Assembly: GCA_030431335.1 (NCBI GenBank)
Contig: JAUIJH010000029.1
Span: 1 to 40,841, forward strand
Length of the DNA: 40,841 nt
Source: Alphaproteobacteria bacterium
GTDB lineage: Bacteria; Pseudomonadota; Alphaproteobacteria; Rhizobiales; Amorphaceae
Direction of reading: 5' to 3'
The notes under the pieces were generated by a model. That model saw only the letters and a program-made list of their open reading frames with translations. It was not told the DNA's origin and ran no database searches. Positions within the stretch are counted from its first letter, which is position 1, and the number at the start of each line of letters is the position of its first letter. Below are positions 38,954 to 40,841 of the stretch, piece after piece. Made by a program: the position numbers and the translations under genes.

Positions 38954-39958
38954 ATGAAACCGTTTATCCCGCTCGTCGCGCTCGGCCTGGCCGCGGCGGC
39001 TCCGAACTTGGCCAGCGCACAGGAAGTCACCTGGCGCATGGGCCACATCAACGCCATCGACTCCACCTACCTCATCACCACCATGTCGATCCCCGAGCGC
39101 ATTCTCGAGGCCACCGACGGCCGGCTGAAGATCGAGCTCTACGACACCCTCTATCCCGGTGCGGCGCAGGTCGGTGCAGTGCGGGAAGGCAAGCTCGACA
39201 TCATCGGCGGCCCCAACAACTACCTCTCCGGCGAGACGCCGATCTTCGGTCTCGGGCACCTGCCGGGCCTGATCGACACGCCCACCGAATACGCCAAGGT
39301 GCTGCACGCCTTCCTCGACGAGCTGATCGAGACCGAATGGGCCGAGAAGTACAACGCCAAGGTCCTCGCCCACGGCATGTTCGACCGCCAGGTGATCGTC
39401 TCCACCAAGCCGATCGAGACCGTGGCCGACTTCGACGGCCTCAAGGTCCGAATCAATCACTACGAGGGTGGCCAGATCGTCTCCCAGGTCGGCGCCAAGC
39501 CGACCAGCGTGCCCCTGTCGGAAACCGTCGTCGCCATGCAGCGCGGCGTCGTCGACGCCATCATGACGAGCGTCGGCACCACCCACGGCCTCGGCTTCTA
39601 CGAGGTGGCCGACTACATCCAGGAGTGGAAGATTGGCTCGTCCGTCACCTGGTCCTACGTGGTCAACGAGGATAGCTGGGCGGCGCTGCCGGACGACCTC
39701 AAGGAGATCGTCGCGCGCGAGTTCGCCGAGATCGAGGAAGAGATGTTCGCCAGCTACGACCGCCACTCGATGGAGATGCTGCAGAAGCAGATCGACGAGG
39801 GTATGACCCACATCGTCGCCAGCGACGAGGAGGTCGCCAAGCTGTTCTCCGAGGAGAACAGCACGGCCGTGTTCGACGAATGGTTCGGCCGCGCCGCGGC
39901 CGCGGGCTACGACGGCCCCGCGTTGGTCGATCGCGCCAAGACGCTTCTGGGCAAGTGA
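38954..39958 (+). CDS. TRAP transporter solute-binding protein DctP
   Basis: The protein has 334 residues. GAGGAG lies about 7 nt before the ATG, and MKPFIPLVALGLAAAAPNLASAQ is a signal peptide. DctP features: LYPGAAQVGAVREGKLDIIG, ETVADFDGLKVRINHYEGGQ with the conserved Arg, and SSVTWSYVVNEDSWAALPDD. It supplies substrate to the fused DctQM permease upstream. The hydantoinase-like gene starts 14 bp downstream, so the imported compound may be its substrate. Confidence 0.93.
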   Translation: MKPFIPLVALGLAAAAPNLASAQEVTWRMGHINAIDSTYLITTMSIPERILEATDGRLKIELYDTLYPGAAQVGAVREGKLDIIGGPNNYLSGETPIFGLGHLPGLIDTPTEYAKVLHAFLDELIETEWAEKYNAKVLAHGMFDRQVIVSTKPIETVADFDGLKVRINHYEGGQIVSQVGAKPTSVPLSETVVAMQRGVVDAIMTSVGTTHGLGFYEVADYIQEWKIGSSVTWSYVVNEDSWAALPDDLKEIVAREFAEIEEEMFASYDRHSMEMLQKQIDEGMTHIVASDEEVAKLFSEENSTAVFDEWFGRAAAAGYDGPALVDRAKTLLGK

Positions 39959-39972
39959 GCGACGCTGCGTAG

Positions 39973-40841
39973 ATGAGCGACTTGAGAACGCGCCCGCCGG
40001 TGTCGGTCGGGATCGACATCGGCGGCACGTTCACGGACGTTGTCTGCGACTTCGGCGACGGCACCTTGAAGGTGATGAAGGTGCCTTCGGATGCGCAGGA
40101 TCCGTCCCGCGCGGTCCTCGGCGCCATCGCCCGGATGGGCGAGGACTGGGGTGTCGCGCCGGACGCCGTCGGCATGCTCGCCCACGGCACCACGGTGGCG
40201 ACCAACGCGGTGATCGAGCGGGCCGGGGCACGCCTCGGCATCATCACCACCGACGGCTTCCGCGATATCCTCGAGATCGGCCGCCAGGGCCGCGAGGAGA
40301 TCTACGACACCGTCCTTCGGGTTCAGACGCCCGTGTTCCTGGCGCCGCGTGCCCGCCGCCTTACCGTGAAGGAGCGCATCGCCGCCGACGGCAGCATCGT
40401 CGTGCCGCTCGACGAGGCGGCGGTCGTTGCGGCCGCCGACCGGCTCGTCGCGGACGGGTGCGAGGCGATCGCCGTCGTCTTCCTGTTCTCCTTCGCCAAC
40501 CCGGCGCACGAGGAGCGCGCCGCGGCGCTGATCGCCGGGCGGCATCCGGACGTGGCGCTGTCGATCTCCAGCGCCGTCGACCCCACCTTCCGCGAATACG
40601 AGCGCACCACCACCACCTCGTTCGACGCCTACATGAAGCCGGTGCTGGACCGCTATCTGTCGCGGATGGAGACGAGCCTCGCGGAGGCGGGGGTGAGCGC
40701 GCCGTTCCAGATCATCCAGTCGCGCGGCGGGCTCTGCTCGGCGACGGTGGCGCGGCAAAAGCCCGTGCGGCTCTTCCTGTCGGGTCCCGCGGCGGGGGTC
40801 GTCGCGGGGGTGGAGAGCGGGCGCTCGGCGGGGCGGGGCGA
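39973..40841 (+). CDS. Hydantoinase/oxoprolinase family protein (HyuA), 5' part; truncated by window end
   Basis: The frame is open from ATG 39973 to the edge, 289 codons seen of a usual 650-700. The N-terminal ATPase loop SVGIDIGGTFTDVVCDFGDG, HGTTVATNAVIERAGARLGI and TTDGFRDILEIGRQ are the HyuA signature. SRGGLCSATVARQKPVRLFL and SGPAAGV belong to the actin-like ATP site. Relatives hydrolyse N-methylhydantoin or 5-oxoproline with ATP; others are acetone or acetophenone carboxylase subunits that work with a HyuB partner. No ribosome site stands out before the ATG. It lies 14 bp after dctP and is clearly the same operon. Confidence 0.9.
   Translation, partial: MSDLRTRPPVSVGIDIGGTFTDVVCDFGDGTLKVMKVPSDAQDPSRAVLGAIARMGEDWGVAPDAVGMLAHGTTVATNAVIERAGARLGIITTDGFRDILEIGRQGREEIYDTVLRVQTPVFLAPRARRLTVKERIAADGSIVVPLDEAAVVAAADRLVADGCEAIAVVFLFSFANPAHEERAAALIAGRHPDVALSISSAVDPTFREYERTTTTSFDAYMKPVLDRYLSRMETSLAEAGVSAPFQIIQSRGGLCSATVARQKPVRLFLSGPAAGVVAGVESGRSAGRG

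Noticed and set aside
1-40841. Mobile elements, tRNA/rRNA genes, CRISPR arrays, toxin-antitoxin or phage genes
   Set aside because: None seen: no transposase or integrase motifs, no spaced identical short repeats, no cloverleaf-type sequence noticed by eye. Weak tRNA-like structures cannot be fully excluded without a covariance search.

Overview
The window is about 41 kb of very GC-rich DNA, densely packed with genes. It looks like an alphaproteobacterial chromosome, probably Hyphomicrobiales/Rhodobacterales-like. That placement is inferred from the high GC, an RTX repeat protein, many TRAP transporters of both the DctPQM and TAXI types, and IclR/LysR/MarR-controlled aromatic and CoA-thioester catabolism. 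No rRNA, tRNA, CRISPR array, transposase or integrase was seen.

Left end (1-5.6 kb): the 3' end of an RTX-type secreted protein with a near-perfect 393-bp internal duplication. It is followed by a convergent subtilisin-like protease, and divergent from that a single-pass anti-sigma-like protein and an ECF sigma factor. The anti-sigma C-terminal domain and the protease pro-region have a similar layout, which suggests a signalling module. A MarR-MFS efflux pair follows, with a clear palindromic operator.

Aromatic block (5.6-18.8 kb): a TAXI-type TRAP transporter with a class II aldolase-like enzyme is divergent from a LysR regulator. Next comes a seven-gene minus-strand operon read from 18118 down to 10420: gentisate 1,2-dioxygenase, a DinB/mycothiol-type maleylpyruvate isomerase homologue, fumarylpyruvate hydrolase, a zeta-GST maleylpyruvate isomerase, a 3-hydroxybenzoate 6-hydroxylase-like flavoprotein, an aldehyde dehydrogenase and a ThDP-dependent decarboxylase-like enzyme. 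In order of chemistry this reads 2-oxo acid -> aldehyde -> (3-hydroxy)benzoate -> gentisate -> maleylpyruvate -> fumarylpyruvate -> fumarate + pyruvate. A MarR regulator is divergent from it.

Phenylpropanoid-like block (18.8-25.1 kb): a minus-strand operon carries a DctPQM TRAP transporter, an acyl-CoA synthetase and a hydroxycinnamoyl-CoA hydratase-lyase homologue. A divergent LysR regulator has a textbook T-N11-A box in front of it. The hydratase-lyase homologue appears to lack the two tyrosines said to read the para-hydroxyl.

CoA-thioester block (25.1-33.3 kb): a citryl-CoA-lyase-like citrate-synthase-fold protein, a MaoC hydratase, an IclR regulator, an acyl-CoA dehydrogenase, a class III CoA-transferase, an MLE-subgroup enolase-superfamily enzyme, a second acyl-CoA synthetase and a second IclR regulator. 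Together they could activate, dehydrogenate, hydrate and cleave a branched dicarboxylate or tricarboxylate as its CoA ester.

Right end (33.3-40.8 kb): a second TAXI TRAP system runs leftward. A DctQM-fusion/DctP TRAP system and a truncated HyuA (hydantoinase/oxoprolinase) gene run rightward from a 0.5-kb divergent control region. A palindrome in that region also occurs upstream of the enolase-superfamily gene, suggesting a shared IclR regulon. The window holds four TRAP transport systems in about 34 kb.
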